A stretch of DNA of 64,000 nucleotides from the NCBI GenBank assembly GCA_964370735.1, contig CAYJLC010000001.1, positions 62,001 through 126,000 of the forward strand, in the 5' to 3' direction. The notes under the pieces were generated by a model, which saw only the letters and a program-made list of their open reading frames with translations, did not search any database and had not been told where the DNA came from. The position numbers and the translations under genes were made by a program. This stretch comes from CAYJLC01 sp964370735. GTDB lineage: Bacteria > Bacillota > Clostridia > Oscillospirales > Butyricicoccaceae. Within the stretch, counting starts at the first letter, position 1. Every line of letters starts with the position of its first letter. Shown here piece after piece: positions 1-8,953 of the stretch.

Positions 1-132
1 CGATAGAGTTTCGATAGAAAAATCCTTTATAGGTGTTAATATTATCGGCTCTAAATCCGAAGGCATTTCGATAAAAGGCAGATAATAAAGAAAACCCACT
101 AAAAATACGCTTAAAAAAATTGATTTTGTCAT
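1..132 (-). CDS. 5' end of an exported or membrane-anchored protein (partial)
   Basis: The minus strand opens at an ATG (complement of 130-132) preceded by an AGGAGAA ribosome binding site at 134-143, and 44 codons run off the left edge. The first 20 residues start with MTK and are then hydrophobic, which looks like a signal peptide or N-terminal anchor. The visible remainder is proline- and isoleucine-rich and not recognisable. It is divergent from citrate synthase. Function unknown. Confidence 0.6.
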   Translation of the reverse strand, partial: MTKSIFLSVFLVGFLYYLPFIEMPSDLEPIILTPIKDFSIETLS

Positions 133-166
133 AAAATTCTCCTGTTTTTTGTATTGTTAACTATGT

Positions 167-195
167 TTGACTTTTTTATTAAAAAAGTGTATAAT
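167..195 (+). promoter_or_regulatory. Sigma-A type promoter of citrate synthase
   Basis: TTGACT (167-172), a 17-base spacer and TATAAT (190-195). Transcription would begin near 202, so translation must start at the ATG at 226 rather than at the upstream in-frame ATG at 154. Confidence 0.85.
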
Positions 196-225
196 GGAAG
201 AGATATAATTTTAAGGAGGTTTACT

Positions 226-1584
226 ATGTCGAAAACAGTTCAAAATAATGATTTTATAAATAATCTATGCAAAACATTTGATAAAAATAACAAGATTACA
301 CCTGATAGTTATAATCTATATAATATAAAAAGAGGTCTTAGAAATAAAGATGGTACAGGGGTTATTGCAGGCATTTCATGTATAGCCGATGTTCATGGTT
401 ATAATGTTTTAGACGGAGTAAAAGTTCCAGACAAAGGCGTTTTAACTTATCGTGGGATTGATATTACAGATGTTGTAAATCATATTGACGAAGAAGAACG
501 TTTTGGATTTGAAGAAATTTGTTACTTACTTTTAGTGGGTTCACTTCCAAATAAAAACGAATTAGAAGAATTTACTAGCCTTATGGGTCATGAAAGAAAA
601 CTTCCTAAGTATTTTATGGAAGATATGATAATGCGTGCACCATCAAATAATATTATGAATAAACTTGCAAGTTGTACACTTGCGTTATATTCTTATGATG
701 AAAAAGCAGAAGATAGGTCTATTGAAAATGTTTTAAGTCAAGGGATTTCAGTAGTTTCAAAAATTCCTACGATTATGTCTTATGCATATCAAGCAAAAAG
801 AAGATATTATGACCAAAAAAGTATGCATTTGCATATTCCAAGTAAAAATTTATCTACTTCTGAAAATATTTTGCGTTTAATTCGTAATGATAAAAAATAT
901 ACTGCTGAAGAAGCAAAACTTTTAGATAAAATATTAATCGTTCATGCTGAACATGGTGGAGGTACAAACTCTGCGTTTACCACTAGGGTTTTATCGTCGA
1001 CAGATACAGATACATATTCTGCTGTTGCAGCGTCGATAGGCTCGCTTAAAGGCTATCGCCATGGTGGAGCAAGCTTTAAAGTTGCTGATATGTTAGATAA
1101 TATCATGAGAAATGTTTCAAACTGGGAAGATGAAGGCGAAGTTTTAAATTATCTTGAGAAAATGGTTAAAAAAGAAGTATACGATGAGTCAGGCTTGATT
1201 TATGGTATGGGGCATGCGATTTATACATTAAGTGACCCTAGAGCAGAAATCATTCGTGAAAACGCAGGAAAACTTGCTCATAATACTAGATATGCAGAAG
1301 AGTTTGAATTAATTCGCTTAGTTGAAAAACTAGCTCCTGTTGCTTTTGAAAATATTAAAACTAAAAAAGTTATGTGTGCAAATGTTGATATGTATTCAGG
1401 GTTTGTTTATAGAATGCTTGGTATTCCAGCAGAACTTTATACTCCGATTTTCGCTGTTGCAAGGTCAGTAGGCTGGATTGCGCATCGTATGGAAGAGGTG
1501 ACTTATGGTAATAAAATCATACGTCCTGCATATAAAACTATTTATTCAAACGCTGAGTTTACACCACTTTTAGAAAGAGAATAA
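226..1584 (+). CDS. gltA: Citrate synthase
   Basis: A 452-residue citrate (possibly 2-methylcitrate) synthase. It condenses oxaloacetate with acetyl-CoA in the cytoplasm. The family signatures are in order: AEHGGGTN with His243, RHGGAS with His279, GMGHAIY with His330, and NVDMYSG with the catalytic Asp388. Length is slightly above the usual 370-430 because of an N-terminal extension typical of clostridial forms. The start at 226 follows a strong AAGGAGG site and lies downstream of the promoter at 167-195, which sits inside the longer open frame. No aconitase or isocitrate dehydrogenase gene adjoins it, so it is probably part of a scattered, perhaps incomplete, TCA branch supplying 2-oxoglutarate. 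Whether it uses propionyl-CoA cannot be told from sequence. Confidence 0.93.
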   Translation: MSKTVQNNDFINNLCKTFDKNNKITPDSYNLYNIKRGLRNKDGTGVIAGISCIADVHGYNVLDGVKVPDKGVLTYRGIDITDVVNHIDEEERFGFEEICYLLLVGSLPNKNELEEFTSLMGHERKLPKYFMEDMIMRAPSNNIMNKLASCTLALYSYDEKAEDRSIENVLSQGISVVSKIPTIMSYAYQAKRRYYDQKSMHLHIPSKNLSTSENILRLIRNDKKYTAEEAKLLDKILIVHAEHGGGTNSAFTTRVLSSTDTDTYSAVAASIGSLKGYRHGGASFKVADMLDNIMRNVSNWEDEGEVLNYLEKMVKKEVYDESGLIYGMGHAIYTLSDPRAEIIRENAGKLAHNTRYAEEFELIRLVEKLAPVAFENIKTKKVMCANVDMYSGFVYRMLGIPAELYTPIFAVARSVGWIAHRMEEVTYGNKIIRPAYKTIYSNAEFTPLLERE

Positions 1585-1586
1585 TT

Positions 1587-2342
1587 ATGAAAAAATTAAG
1601 TATCGCAGGCATTGTTTTGGGGTTAATTTCCACTTTTATTTATATTTCGAATTTTGATTTCTCACTTTATGCATTTTATATTGTAACTATTGCTTTTTCA
1701 ATATTTGTGATAATAAAGGACGATAAATTCATAGAAAAAGAGCGTTTTTTGAGATATAAAAGCAAAACTATCTCTTTAATCAGTGCAGTTATTGCAATAG
1801 GCATTGCGTTTGCACATGTTTATAATATTCAGTTGTACTTTAGCCAAATATTAGGGCCGATAAGTTTTAGCGCACATATTTTACCATATATCACGTCACA
1901 AAGTGATGTTATTATGACACCGTTTTCGTTACTTTCTGCATATTCTTTTATAAAAGTATATTCTTTTGTCGATTTGAAAAAGGTTGAAAAAATTGTGTCT
2001 ATCCCTGTTTTTTGGATAATTTTAGAGCTAATATTTATATTTAGAGATGCTATTAAAGACCCAATTTACCAAAACTATATTTTGCAAATATTCGTGCTAG
2101 CGAGTGCATCTGTTCTTGTTTTGCAATTTGCAAAAGTATTTTGCGACCCGAAAAAGAAAAATTACTTTAAATCAAGCTATATCATAACACTGTTTTTGGT
2201 TGTAGCGTATTTAGGTGTTATCATTATAAATAACGATTTTATATCATTTTCGTTTGAAAGTGTGAGAGTTCTTTTAATATCGGCGGCAGCACTTTTATAT
2301 GTAACTCCATTTTTCTTTGAATACACAAGGTATAGACATTAA
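1587..2342 (+). CDS. Polytopic membrane protein of unknown function
   Basis: A 251-residue, strongly hydrophobic protein with roughly seven or eight predicted membrane segments (about residues 3-20, 23-41, 57-80, 84-105, 134-152, 165-182, 196-213 and 224-243) and short Lys/Arg-rich loops. It begins two bases after the citrate synthase stop, so it is probably co-transcribed and translationally coupled; its own ribosome binding site is poor. I recognise no family motif, and there are no conserved charged residues inside the segments that would suggest a transporter. The operon ends at the terminator just downstream. Confidence 0.7.
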   Translation: MKKLSIAGIVLGLISTFIYISNFDFSLYAFYIVTIAFSIFVIIKDDKFIEKERFLRYKSKTISLISAVIAIGIAFAHVYNIQLYFSQILGPISFSAHILPYITSQSDVIMTPFSLLSAYSFIKVYSFVDLKKVEKIVSIPVFWIILELIFIFRDAIKDPIYQNYILQIFVLASASVLVLQFAKVFCDPKKKNYFKSSYIITLFLVVAYLGVIIINNDFISFSFESVRVLLISAAALLYVTPFFFEYTRYRH

Positions 2343-2351
2343 ATTAAATAG

Positions 2352-2384
2352 AAAGTCACTTTTTTTAAAAGGTGACTTTTTTGT
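2352..2384 (+). terminator. Intrinsic terminator after the citrate synthase operon
   Basis: Inverted repeat AGTCAC (2354-2359) with GTGACT (2372-2377), extended inward by T/A pairs and followed by a T run. The rest of the intergenic stretch up to 2509 is plain AT-rich DNA in which I see nothing. Confidence 0.8.
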
Positions 2385-2509
2385 ACACAAAAGCTTGAAA
2401 TTTGATATAAATATGATGAAAAAAGAAAAATATGTGCTAAATTTATTAAAATATTACAGTTATAAATTTTAATAAATCCACAAATATATATTATAATATA
2501 AAGATTAGC

Positions 2510-2538
2510 TTGAAAAATGTCTCAAAATGTTATAGAAT
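2510..2538 (+). promoter_or_regulatory. Promoter of the 2.6-kb gene cluster
   Basis: TTGAAA (2510-2515), a 17-base spacer, TAGAAT (2533-2538). It is placed 35 bases before the start at 2574, which has a GAGG ribosome binding site. Confidence 0.65.
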
Positions 2539-2573
2539 AGATAGTGTATGTATAAAAATAAAATGAGGTACTT

Positions 2574-3299
2574 ATGGAAAAAATAAATATACTCGGAACT
2601 AAATTCAATAATGTCACAACAAAAGAGGCAGTTTTATTTTCAATTGATAAAATAAAATCGCGAGAGAGAATGTATGTTGTGACACCGAATGCTGAAATAA
2701 GTTACGAGGCACTGCATGACAGTAACTTGCAAAATATATTAAATAATGCAGATTTGGTTCTTGCAGATGGGATTGGCGTAGTTTTAGCTTCGAAAATTCT
2801 AAAAACTCCATTAAAACAAAAGGTTGCAGGGGTTGAATACGCAGAAATGTTAGTATCTGAAATGGCAAAAGAACAAATGAGCCTTTATATTCTAGGTGGG
2901 AAACCTGGTGTTGCTGAGCTTGCGCTTGAAAATCTTATGAAGAAATATAAAGGGCTAATAAAAGCAGGTGCTGCCGACGGTTATTTCAAAGATGCGAGTG
3001 AGGCTGTTTCTAAAATTAACAAAGCTAATGCAGATGTGCTTTTTGTGTGTCTAGGTGCGCCAAAACAAGAGAACTTTATCTCGGCAAATCTTTCAAATCT
3101 AAACGTAAAGCTGATGTGCGGAATAGGTGGTTCGGCAGATGTTTTTGCAGGAACTGCTAAAAGAGCACCAAAAATATTTATAAAACTAGGTTTAGAATGG
3201 TTTTACAGACTGATAAAAACACCATCAAGAGCAGGAAGAATGATAAGACTGCCTAAATATATAATCGAAGTATTCAAATGGAAAAGGGGTAAAAAATGA
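2574..3299 (+). CDS. tagA: WecG/TagA/CpsF family glycosyltransferase
   Basis: A 241-residue GT26-family enzyme. Members transfer N-acetylmannosamine-type sugars from UDP to an undecaprenyl-diphosphate-linked GlcNAc, the second step of wall teichoic acid or secondary polymer linkage. Seen here: VVTPNAEI near residue 35, the LADGIG motif near residue 63, a GGKPG stretch near 115 and GAPKQE near 165, all typical of the family. The C-terminus is basic and hydrophobic, fitting peripheral membrane attachment. It is the first gene behind a promoter and overlaps the thyX start by four bases (ATGA). No other teichoic acid genes are adjacent, so the exact acceptor is inferred. The symbol is by family. 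Confidence 0.88.
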   Translation: MEKINILGTKFNNVTTKEAVLFSIDKIKSRERMYVVTPNAEISYEALHDSNLQNILNNADLVLADGIGVVLASKILKTPLKQKVAGVEYAEMLVSEMAKEQMSLYILGGKPGVAELALENLMKKYKGLIKAGAADGYFKDASEAVSKINKANADVLFVCLGAPKQENFISANLSNLNVKLMCGIGGSADVFAGTAKRAPKIFIKLGLEWFYRLIKTPSRAGRMIRLPKYIIEVFKWKRGKK

Positions 3300-4063
3300 A
3301 AGTCACTTTAATTGCATATACTAATGACGCCGAAAAAATCATAGCAGCGGCTGCAAAAACTTGTTATAGTTCAGATGCACCTGATACGATTTTAGACGGG
3401 TTAGAAGAAGAAAAAACAGGGAAATTCATCGATATGCTGATGAGTTTAGGGCATACAAGCACCATCGAACACGCAAGTTTTACATTTAGCATAGAAGGTG
3501 TTTCGCGTTCGCTTTTAGCACAATTAACACGCCATAGAATTGCATCTTTTAGCGTAAGATCTCAAAGATATGTTAGCGAAAAAGGGTTTGAATTTGTGTT
3601 GCCACCATCAATTGCTGAAAATGAAGTAGCAAAAGAGGTTTTCCTTGAGGCTATGAAATCAGATGTGGATACTTATAATAAATTAGCAGAAATTTTATTT
3701 GAGCAAAATTACTCAAAATTACTAGAAGACGGTGTTGACGAGAAAAAAGCGAAAGGAATTGCAACGAAAAGTGCTATTGAAGACGCAAGATATGTGCTTC
3801 CAAACGCCTGCGAAACAAATTTAGTTGCAACTTTTAACGCAAGATCGCTTCATAATTTCTTCGAACTAAGACTATGTAATCGTGCACAGTGGGAAATTCG
3901 CGAAATGGCAGAAGAAATGGCGAAATTAGTATTTGAGGTTGCACCGAATTTATTTAGCAAAATAGGTCCATCATGCGTCCATGGACCATGTTCTGAGGGT
4001 GCTATGACTTGTGGAAAAGCGTTAGAAGTTCGCGAAAAATACAAACAAATGTTAAAGAAATAG
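3296..4063 (+). CDS. thyX: Flavin-dependent thymidylate synthase ThyX
   Basis: 255 residues. ThyX methylates dUMP to dTMP using methylene-tetrahydrofolate, FAD and NADPH. The diagnostic RHRxxSxxxxSxR motif is intact from Arg79 (RHRIASFSVRSQR), and the C-terminal half holds the RSLHNFFELR and AQWEIR stretches of the active site. The start overlaps the glycosyltransferase stop in ATGA, with GGGG(T) as ribosome binding site. No thyA-type synthase is visible in the window, so this may be the cell's only thymidylate synthase. I am sure of the family. Confidence 0.96.
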   Translation: MKVTLIAYTNDAEKIIAAAAKTCYSSDAPDTILDGLEEEKTGKFIDMLMSLGHTSTIEHASFTFSIEGVSRSLLAQLTRHRIASFSVRSQRYVSEKGFEFVLPPSIAENEVAKEVFLEAMKSDVDTYNKLAEILFEQNYSKLLEDGVDEKKAKGIATKSAIEDARYVLPNACETNLVATFNARSLHNFFELRLCNRAQWEIREMAEEMAKLVFEVAPNLFSKIGPSCVHGPCSEGAMTCGKALEVREKYKQMLKK

Positions 4064-4072
4064 AGGTTTATT

Positions 4073-4966
4073 TTGGATTTTAGAAAAATATCGATAGAAG
4101 ATAAAGAACTAATTGAAAAATATCTTAAAGTCGGAAATTTAGGTATTGCAGAGCATTGTTTTACAGATATTTTCATGTGGCAAGACCATTATTCGACAAG
4201 ATTTTTTGAAGACGGTGAATTTTTATATATAAAAAGCAAGTCTATCGACGAAGAAACAGAATATTATATGTGCCCGGTCGGTTCGGGTGATGTCTGTAAG
4301 GCGATTGAAAAGCTTTATGAAAATTTTGGTGATGATATAATTATTGTATCAATTACAGACGAACTTAAAGAAAAAATTGAAAGTTTAGCACCAGAAAAGT
4401 TTGATTTTGAAGAATTTAGGGATTCGGCAGATTATATTTATCTTGCAGAGAAATTAATGACTCTTTCAGGGAAAAAACTGCATTCAAAACGTAATTTTGT
4501 CAATAGATTTTTGGCAGAATACGGCGACGATTACACTTACGAAACAATGACGAGTGAAAACAAGCACAAAGCATGGGATTTTCACAAGACTTGGTATAAA
4601 GAAACAGGATGTCTAACAGAGGACGCGTCTTTGCGCGCTGAAACTTGTGCTATAAAAAAAATCATCGATAATTACGAGGCGTTAGGTGCAATTGGTGCGA
4701 TATTATCGGTGAAAGACAAGGTTGTAGGCTTTACAATCGGGACAAAATCGACAAAAGATTTAGCCGTTGTGCAAATCGAAAAAGGCGATGTGAACTTTAC
4801 TGGAGTTTATCCGATGATTAACAAATCTTTTGTTGAAAATGAGCTTTCTGATATGATTTATATAAATCGCGAGGAAGATTTAGGGCTTGAGGGGCTAAGA
4901 AAGGCAAAACTTTCATATAAACCAGAGATTTTGCGTATGAAATATAGCATGACAAGGAGAAAATAA
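4073..4966 (+). CDS. DUF2156 family protein (lysylphosphatidylglycerol synthetase C-domain-like)
   Basis: 297 residues with the DUF2156 fold, a GNAT-like tandem domain also found at the C-terminus of MprF-type aminoacyl-phosphatidylglycerol synthases. Features seen are the early SxRFFEDG-type region and the KxxHSKRNFVNRF segment near residue 140, which is characteristic of the soluble clostridial members. The C-terminal segment reads YINREEDLG then GLRKAKLSYKP. There are no membrane helices, so it is not a full MprF. The start is TTG at 4073 after AGAGG, nine bases past thyX. The stop overlaps the ATG of the next gene by one base. Its substrate is unknown; transfer of an acyl or aminoacyl group is an inference from the family. 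Confidence 0.8.
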   Translation: MDFRKISIEDKELIEKYLKVGNLGIAEHCFTDIFMWQDHYSTRFFEDGEFLYIKSKSIDEETEYYMCPVGSGDVCKAIEKLYENFGDDIIIVSITDELKEKIESLAPEKFDFEEFRDSADYIYLAEKLMTLSGKKLHSKRNFVNRFLAEYGDDYTYETMTSENKHKAWDFHKTWYKETGCLTEDASLRAETCAIKKIIDNYEALGAIGAILSVKDKVVGFTIGTKSTKDLAVVQIEKGDVNFTGVYPMINKSFVENELSDMIYINREEDLGLEGLRKAKLSYKPEILRMKYSMTRRK

Positions 4967-5745
4967 TGATTAGGTTTGCAAACGAAAATGACGATATTAA
5001 ATCGCTTTTTGACAGGTGTTTTACTGGAGCAGAAGAATTTAGCAGATACTTTTTTGAGAAAATTTATAAAGAAGAGCACACTTTAGTTTATAAAATAGAC
5101 GGAAAAATCGTGTCTATGCTACAAATGTTGCCGTATGACACAAATTTAGGTAAAGCGACATATCTTTTTGGTGTTTGCACAGATGAAAATTATAGAAAAC
5201 AAGGCTACTCGGCAAAACTTCTTGAAAAATCTTTTGAAATAGCGAAAGAAAGAGGACATAAAACAGTTGTTTTAGTACCAGAAGAGAAGTGGTTGTTTGA
5301 TTTTTATGCGAAATTTGGCTTTGAAAAAGGACTTAATTTTGAAAAAAACACAATTATAACGAAGGAAAAAAATGACGTTGACATCAGGGTTATGACAATT
5401 TATGACATCGAAAAAGTTTCTGAAATATACAAAAATGAAATGAAATCAGAGTTTTTTATAGATAGAAGTTATGAATTTTTTAAATGGCAAATCGATTTAT
5501 ACGGCGAAGGTTCGAAAGTTTACTTAAAAGATGAAAAAATTCTAGGATACTCTTTTGGTTACAATAAAGATGGAATAATAGTTTTGGATGAAATAGTGTC
5601 TGAAAACTATGAATTATGTTTAAAATCTTATGAATTTGCCGAAGTTAAGTATAGAAAACCGAATGGTAAAGAAAATTTAGGTATGATTAAATTTTTAGAA
5701 AATCAAAAAAAAATCGACGGTTATATGAACCTGATGTTCAATTGA
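4966..5745 (+). CDS. GNAT family N-acetyltransferase
   Basis: 259 residues. The N-terminal half (about 1-135) is a GNAT domain with motif A visible as LFGVCTDENYRKQGYS near residue 67-82, the QxxGxS/A turn that binds acetyl-CoA pyrophosphate. The second half (about 140-259) may be a degenerate second GNAT domain, as in Eis-like two-domain enzymes. It starts in a TAATG overlap with the DUF2156 gene, so the two are translationally coupled and probably act together. The substrate cannot be predicted. Confidence 0.85.
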   Translation: MIRFANENDDIKSLFDRCFTGAEEFSRYFFEKIYKEEHTLVYKIDGKIVSMLQMLPYDTNLGKATYLFGVCTDENYRKQGYSAKLLEKSFEIAKERGHKTVVLVPEEKWLFDFYAKFGFEKGLNFEKNTIITKEKNDVDIRVMTIYDIEKVSEIYKNEMKSEFFIDRSYEFFKWQIDLYGEGSKVYLKDEKILGYSFGYNKDGIIVLDEIVSENYELCLKSYEFAEVKYRKPNGKENLGMIKFLENQKKIDGYMNLMFN

Positions 5746-5752
5746 GGTGTAT

Positions 5753-6571
5753 ATGAAAAAAGAAATGCGTAGCGAAAATAAAGCGCTTTTGATGTTCGCG
5801 TTTTCATTTGTTTGCTTAATTGCAAGTAAATATATTTTACAATATAACAGTTTTTTTATATTAAATCAGTTTATTTTTAACATTTTTTATGTTATAATAG
5901 CATTATTGTTGCCTGCTTTAATCGTGAGATTTAAACTGACAACAATGCCGACAAAAAAAGATGCAAATAAGACTAAATTTATAGTTTTTTATAGTTTTGG
6001 TATGAATATTGTTGTAGAATTGTTATATTTTTATTTTTTTAACAGTGCCTATGTCACAGCGTTTAATCAAAATGATTTCGATAATTTTACAGAAACCTTT
6101 ATAAAAGTTACTTTATTTAGCATTATATGGTGTTTTTATTATACAAAGTTATATAAAATGCTTGAAAATAGGATTACAGTACTTTATTCGATAATTTTTA
6201 GTTCAGTTTTTATGGCTTTAATGTCGTATGAACCGATTTATTATTTGCTTTTTGGTTTTATATACTTTTTTATAGTCACAAACTTTAAAAACTTAAAGTA
6301 TGTATCACTTTTTGTAATAATTTCAATGGGTATAAGTTATTTATTTGATTTTGTATACTATATTTATTCACCATTTGAAATTAATCACTATTTTTTACTA
6401 ATATTTGCGATTTTCGGATTTATATGTATATTAAAAACGATAGAATATGCAAAAACATTAGCTTTTAAAGATGAATTTGTTAAAATGAAATTATTATTTT
6501 TATCGAAAGTTGAGATGAAAATTTTATGGATAGCACTTTTGTTTACCGGAATTTATATACTTTTATATTAA
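5753..6571 (+). CDS. Polytopic membrane protein of unknown function
   Basis: 272 residues, with about eight hydrophobic segments. I prefer the ATG at 5753, preceded by GAGGTG, over the GTG at 5747, which lies within that ribosome binding site. I looked for the EExxxR and FxxxH motifs of CPBP (CAAX-like) proteases, which this size and topology would suit, and did not find them. It sits between the GNAT gene and mltG in the same direction, and is probably in the same operon. Function unknown. Confidence 0.7.
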   Translation: MKKEMRSENKALLMFAFSFVCLIASKYILQYNSFFILNQFIFNIFYVIIALLLPALIVRFKLTTMPTKKDANKTKFIVFYSFGMNIVVELLYFYFFNSAYVTAFNQNDFDNFTETFIKVTLFSIIWCFYYTKLYKMLENRITVLYSIIFSSVFMALMSYEPIYYLLFGFIYFFIVTNFKNLKYVSLFVIISMGISYLFDFVYYIYSPFEINHYFLLIFAIFGFICILKTIEYAKTLAFKDEFVKMKLLFLSKVEMKILWIALLFTGIYILLY

Positions 6572-6581
6572 TGGAGGAATT

Positions 6582-7730
6582 ATGGAAGAAAGAAAAAACA
6601 ATCAAAAACCGGCAGAAAATTCTTCTCTAGAAAAAACAAATTCTAGAAAAGCACCGCCGAAAAAAAGAAAAAGAAGAAAGAAAAAAAGCCCATTTAAAGT
6701 TTTGCTAACGACTTTGCTTTATATTTTGTCGATTTTGAGTATTTCGGTAATATTATCTTATCTCGCGATTTATGCATCGAATGATGTTTTCGCATTTTTA
6801 AAAGAAGACAGAGATATTACGATTGAAATTCCAGAAAATGCGTCTATTTCAGAGGTTTCTGATATTTTAAGCGAAGAAGGCGTTATTGAATATGGATTTT
6901 TATTCAATATGTTCGTAACAATTTCTGCAAATGATTCAGTTTTCGTTGAAGGCGAGCACGATGTAAACTCAAATATGGATTACAGAGGTATTTTAAACGA
7001 ATTACAAAAACAAACACTTCAATCTAGTGTTGACGTTGTAAAAGTAACGATTCCTGAAGGATATACTTTAGAGCAAATTGCTGAAACTTTAGAAGAAAAC
7101 AATGTTGTATCTTCAGAAGACTTCATAAAAGCTGCAACAGAAGAAACTTTCACTTATGATTTCTTAGAAGAGCAAGATAATGTGAAATATCAATTAGAAG
7201 GCTATTTATTCCCAGATACTTATGAGTTTTACGAGGGTGATAATGCAGTAAACGTAATTACAAAAATGCTAAATAACTTCGAAAACAAAATAGCAGGCGA
7301 TGTAACAGACCTTGCCGAAGAATTAGGAATTTCTATCCACGATGTGGTAACAATTGCATCTTTAATCGAAAGAGAAGCACAAAAAACAGACGAGCAAGCA
7401 AAGATTTCAGGCGTTATTCATAACCGTCTAGAAAGCGATTCGTTCCCTTATTTACAAATCGATGCGACTATACAATATATCGTAGGTCATAGAGAAGAAC
7501 TTTTACAATCTGACCTTGAAATTGATGATTTATATAACACTTATACTACTCAAGGTTTACCACCAGGACCAATCGCAAACCCAGGTTATAGCTCGCTTTT
7601 AGCGGCTGTTGCACCAGAAGAACACAATTATTATTTCTATGTTGCAAAACCTGATGGATACCACATTTTCACAACTACTCTAGACGAGCATAATGCGGCT
7701 ATTCAAACTGCGAAGAATATGGAGGAATAA
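6582..7730 (+). CDS. mltG: Endolytic murein transglycosylase MltG (YceG-like)
   Basis: 382 residues. MltG cleaves nascent glycan strands at the outer face of the membrane and sets their length. The protein has a cytoplasmic Lys/Arg-rich N-terminus (residues 17-37), one membrane helix at about 40-65, a LysM-like subdomain, and the catalytic region with ASLIEREAQ, where Glu263 is the expected catalytic residue. The later YNTYTTQGLPPGPIANPG stretch is highly conserved in the family. A strong GGAGG precedes the ATG. It is followed by a U32-family gene whose ATG overlaps its last base. The pairing of mltG with U32 genes is the same as in the Bacillus yrrL-yrrN/yrrO region. Confidence 0.95.
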   Translation: MEERKNNQKPAENSSLEKTNSRKAPPKKRKRRKKKSPFKVLLTTLLYILSILSISVILSYLAIYASNDVFAFLKEDRDITIEIPENASISEVSDILSEEGVIEYGFLFNMFVTISANDSVFVEGEHDVNSNMDYRGILNELQKQTLQSSVDVVKVTIPEGYTLEQIAETLEENNVVSSEDFIKAATEETFTYDFLEEQDNVKYQLEGYLFPDTYEFYEGDNAVNVITKMLNNFENKIAGDVTDLAEELGISIHDVVTIASLIEREAQKTDEQAKISGVIHNRLESDSFPYLQIDATIQYIVGHREELLQSDLEIDDLYNTYTTQGLPPGPIANPGYSSLLAAVAPEEHNYYFYVAKPDGYHIFTTTLDEHNAAIQTAKNMEE

Positions 7731-8953
7731 TGGTACCCGAAATTTTATCACCAGCAGGTGATTTTGAAAAAATGAAATATGCAATTGCGTATGGTGCCGA
7801 CGCTGTGTATATGGCTGGAAAAGAATTTGGAATGCGTAAGTCGGCAGACAATTTTTCAAACGAAGAATTTGCCGAAGCTGTAAAATATGCACACGATAAA
7901 GATGTGAAAGTCTATATCACAGCCAATATTCTAGCACATAATGATATGGTTAAAAAAGCACCAGAATATTTTGAATTTTTAAATGAATTGGGCGTTGACA
8001 GTGTAATTATCGGAGATATTGGACTTTTAACTCTAGCGAAAAAATACGCTCCGAAAATTCCAATTCATATAAGCACGCAAACGAGTATCGTAAACTATGA
8101 AGCCGCAAATATGTGGCACGATTTAGGTGCTGAACGTGTAGTTTTAGCGCGCGAGCTAAATTTTGACGAAATTGCCGAAATTAGGGCAAAAACGCCAAAA
8201 GAATTAGAGCTTGAAGCCTTTGTTCATGGTGCGATGTGTATGTCATATTCTGGAAGATGTATGATTTCAAATTATCTTACAGGTCGTGATGCAAACAACG
8301 GTGCTTGTGCACAGCCTTGCAGATGGAAATATAGTGTTGTCGAAGAAACAAGACCAAATGAATATTTCCCGGTGGTTGAAGACGAGTATGGCACATATTT
8401 GTTCAATTCCAAGGACTTATGCACGATAGAATATATTCCAGAGCTTGTAAAATGTGGTATCGACTCCTTCAAAATCGAAGGTAGGGCAAAGACTGCGTAT
8501 TATACAGCAGGGATTACAAATGCCTATAAAAAAGCACTTAGGGCATACCTTAAAGACCCAATAAATTATAAACTTCCACAAGATGCTTTTGACGAAATAT
8601 ACAAAGTTTCACACAGAAATTATTTCACAGGATTTTATCACGGAAGACAAGAAAATTCTGAGCATTATGAGCACGCTCACTATGTTAGAGAATGGGATGT
8701 TGTTGGGCTTTATATGCATAAAGAAGGCGAAAAGACGATTATTCGTCAAAAAAATCGCTTTTATATCGGTGATACAATCGAAATTGTTCAGCCAAACAAA
8801 GAACCTATAAAATTCAAAGTCGAAGAAATGTGGAATGAAAAAGACGAGTCAATCGATGTTTGTCGCCACGCTTCTATGGTAATGAAACTGAAAATTCCGT
8901 TCGAACTTGACGAATTTACGATTTTTAGACGCGAAAGAGAGCAAGAAAAATAA
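7730..8953 (+). CDS. trhP: U32 family protein, tRNA 5-hydroxyuridine biosynthesis type (TrhP)
   Basis: 407 residues. U32 'peptidases' of this type are now linked to prephenate-dependent hydroxylation of U34 in tRNA (TrhP) or of 23S rRNA (RlhA), rather than to proteolysis. The N-terminal half is a TIM barrel (LSPAGDFEKMKYAIAYGADA). The signature FVHGAMCMSYSGRC at about residues 164-177 and the following GACAQPCRW give the conserved cysteines. The C-terminal region is a beta domain (about 320-405). It overlaps mltG by one base and the next gene by one base. TrhP is the likeliest identity from length and neighbourhood. RlhA-type is the alternative, although those are usually longer. Confidence 0.88.
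   Translation: MVPEILSPAGDFEKMKYAIAYGADAVYMAGKEFGMRKSADNFSNEEFAEAVKYAHDKDVKVYITANILAHNDMVKKAPEYFEFLNELGVDSVIIGDIGLLTLAKKYAPKIPIHISTQTSIVNYEAANMWHDLGAERVVLARELNFDEIAEIRAKTPKELELEAFVHGAMCMSYSGRCMISNYLTGRDANNGACAQPCRWKYSVVEETRPNEYFPVVEDEYGTYLFNSKDLCTIEYIPELVKCGIDSFKIEGRAKTAYYTAGITNAYKKALRAYLKDPINYKLPQDAFDEIYKVSHRNYFTGFYHGRQENSEHYEHAHYVREWDVVGLYMHKEGEKTIIRQKNRFYIGDTIEIVQPNKEPIKFKVEEMWNEKDESIDVCRHASMVMKLKIPFELDEFTIFRREREQEK

Noticed and set aside
154..225. N-terminal extension of citrate synthase from the ATG at 154
   Set aside because: The promoter (167-195) lies inside it and the strong ribosome binding site is before 226.
5753..6571. CPBP (CAAX-like) intramembrane protease
   Set aside because: The EExxxR and FxxxH/HxxxN motifs are missing.
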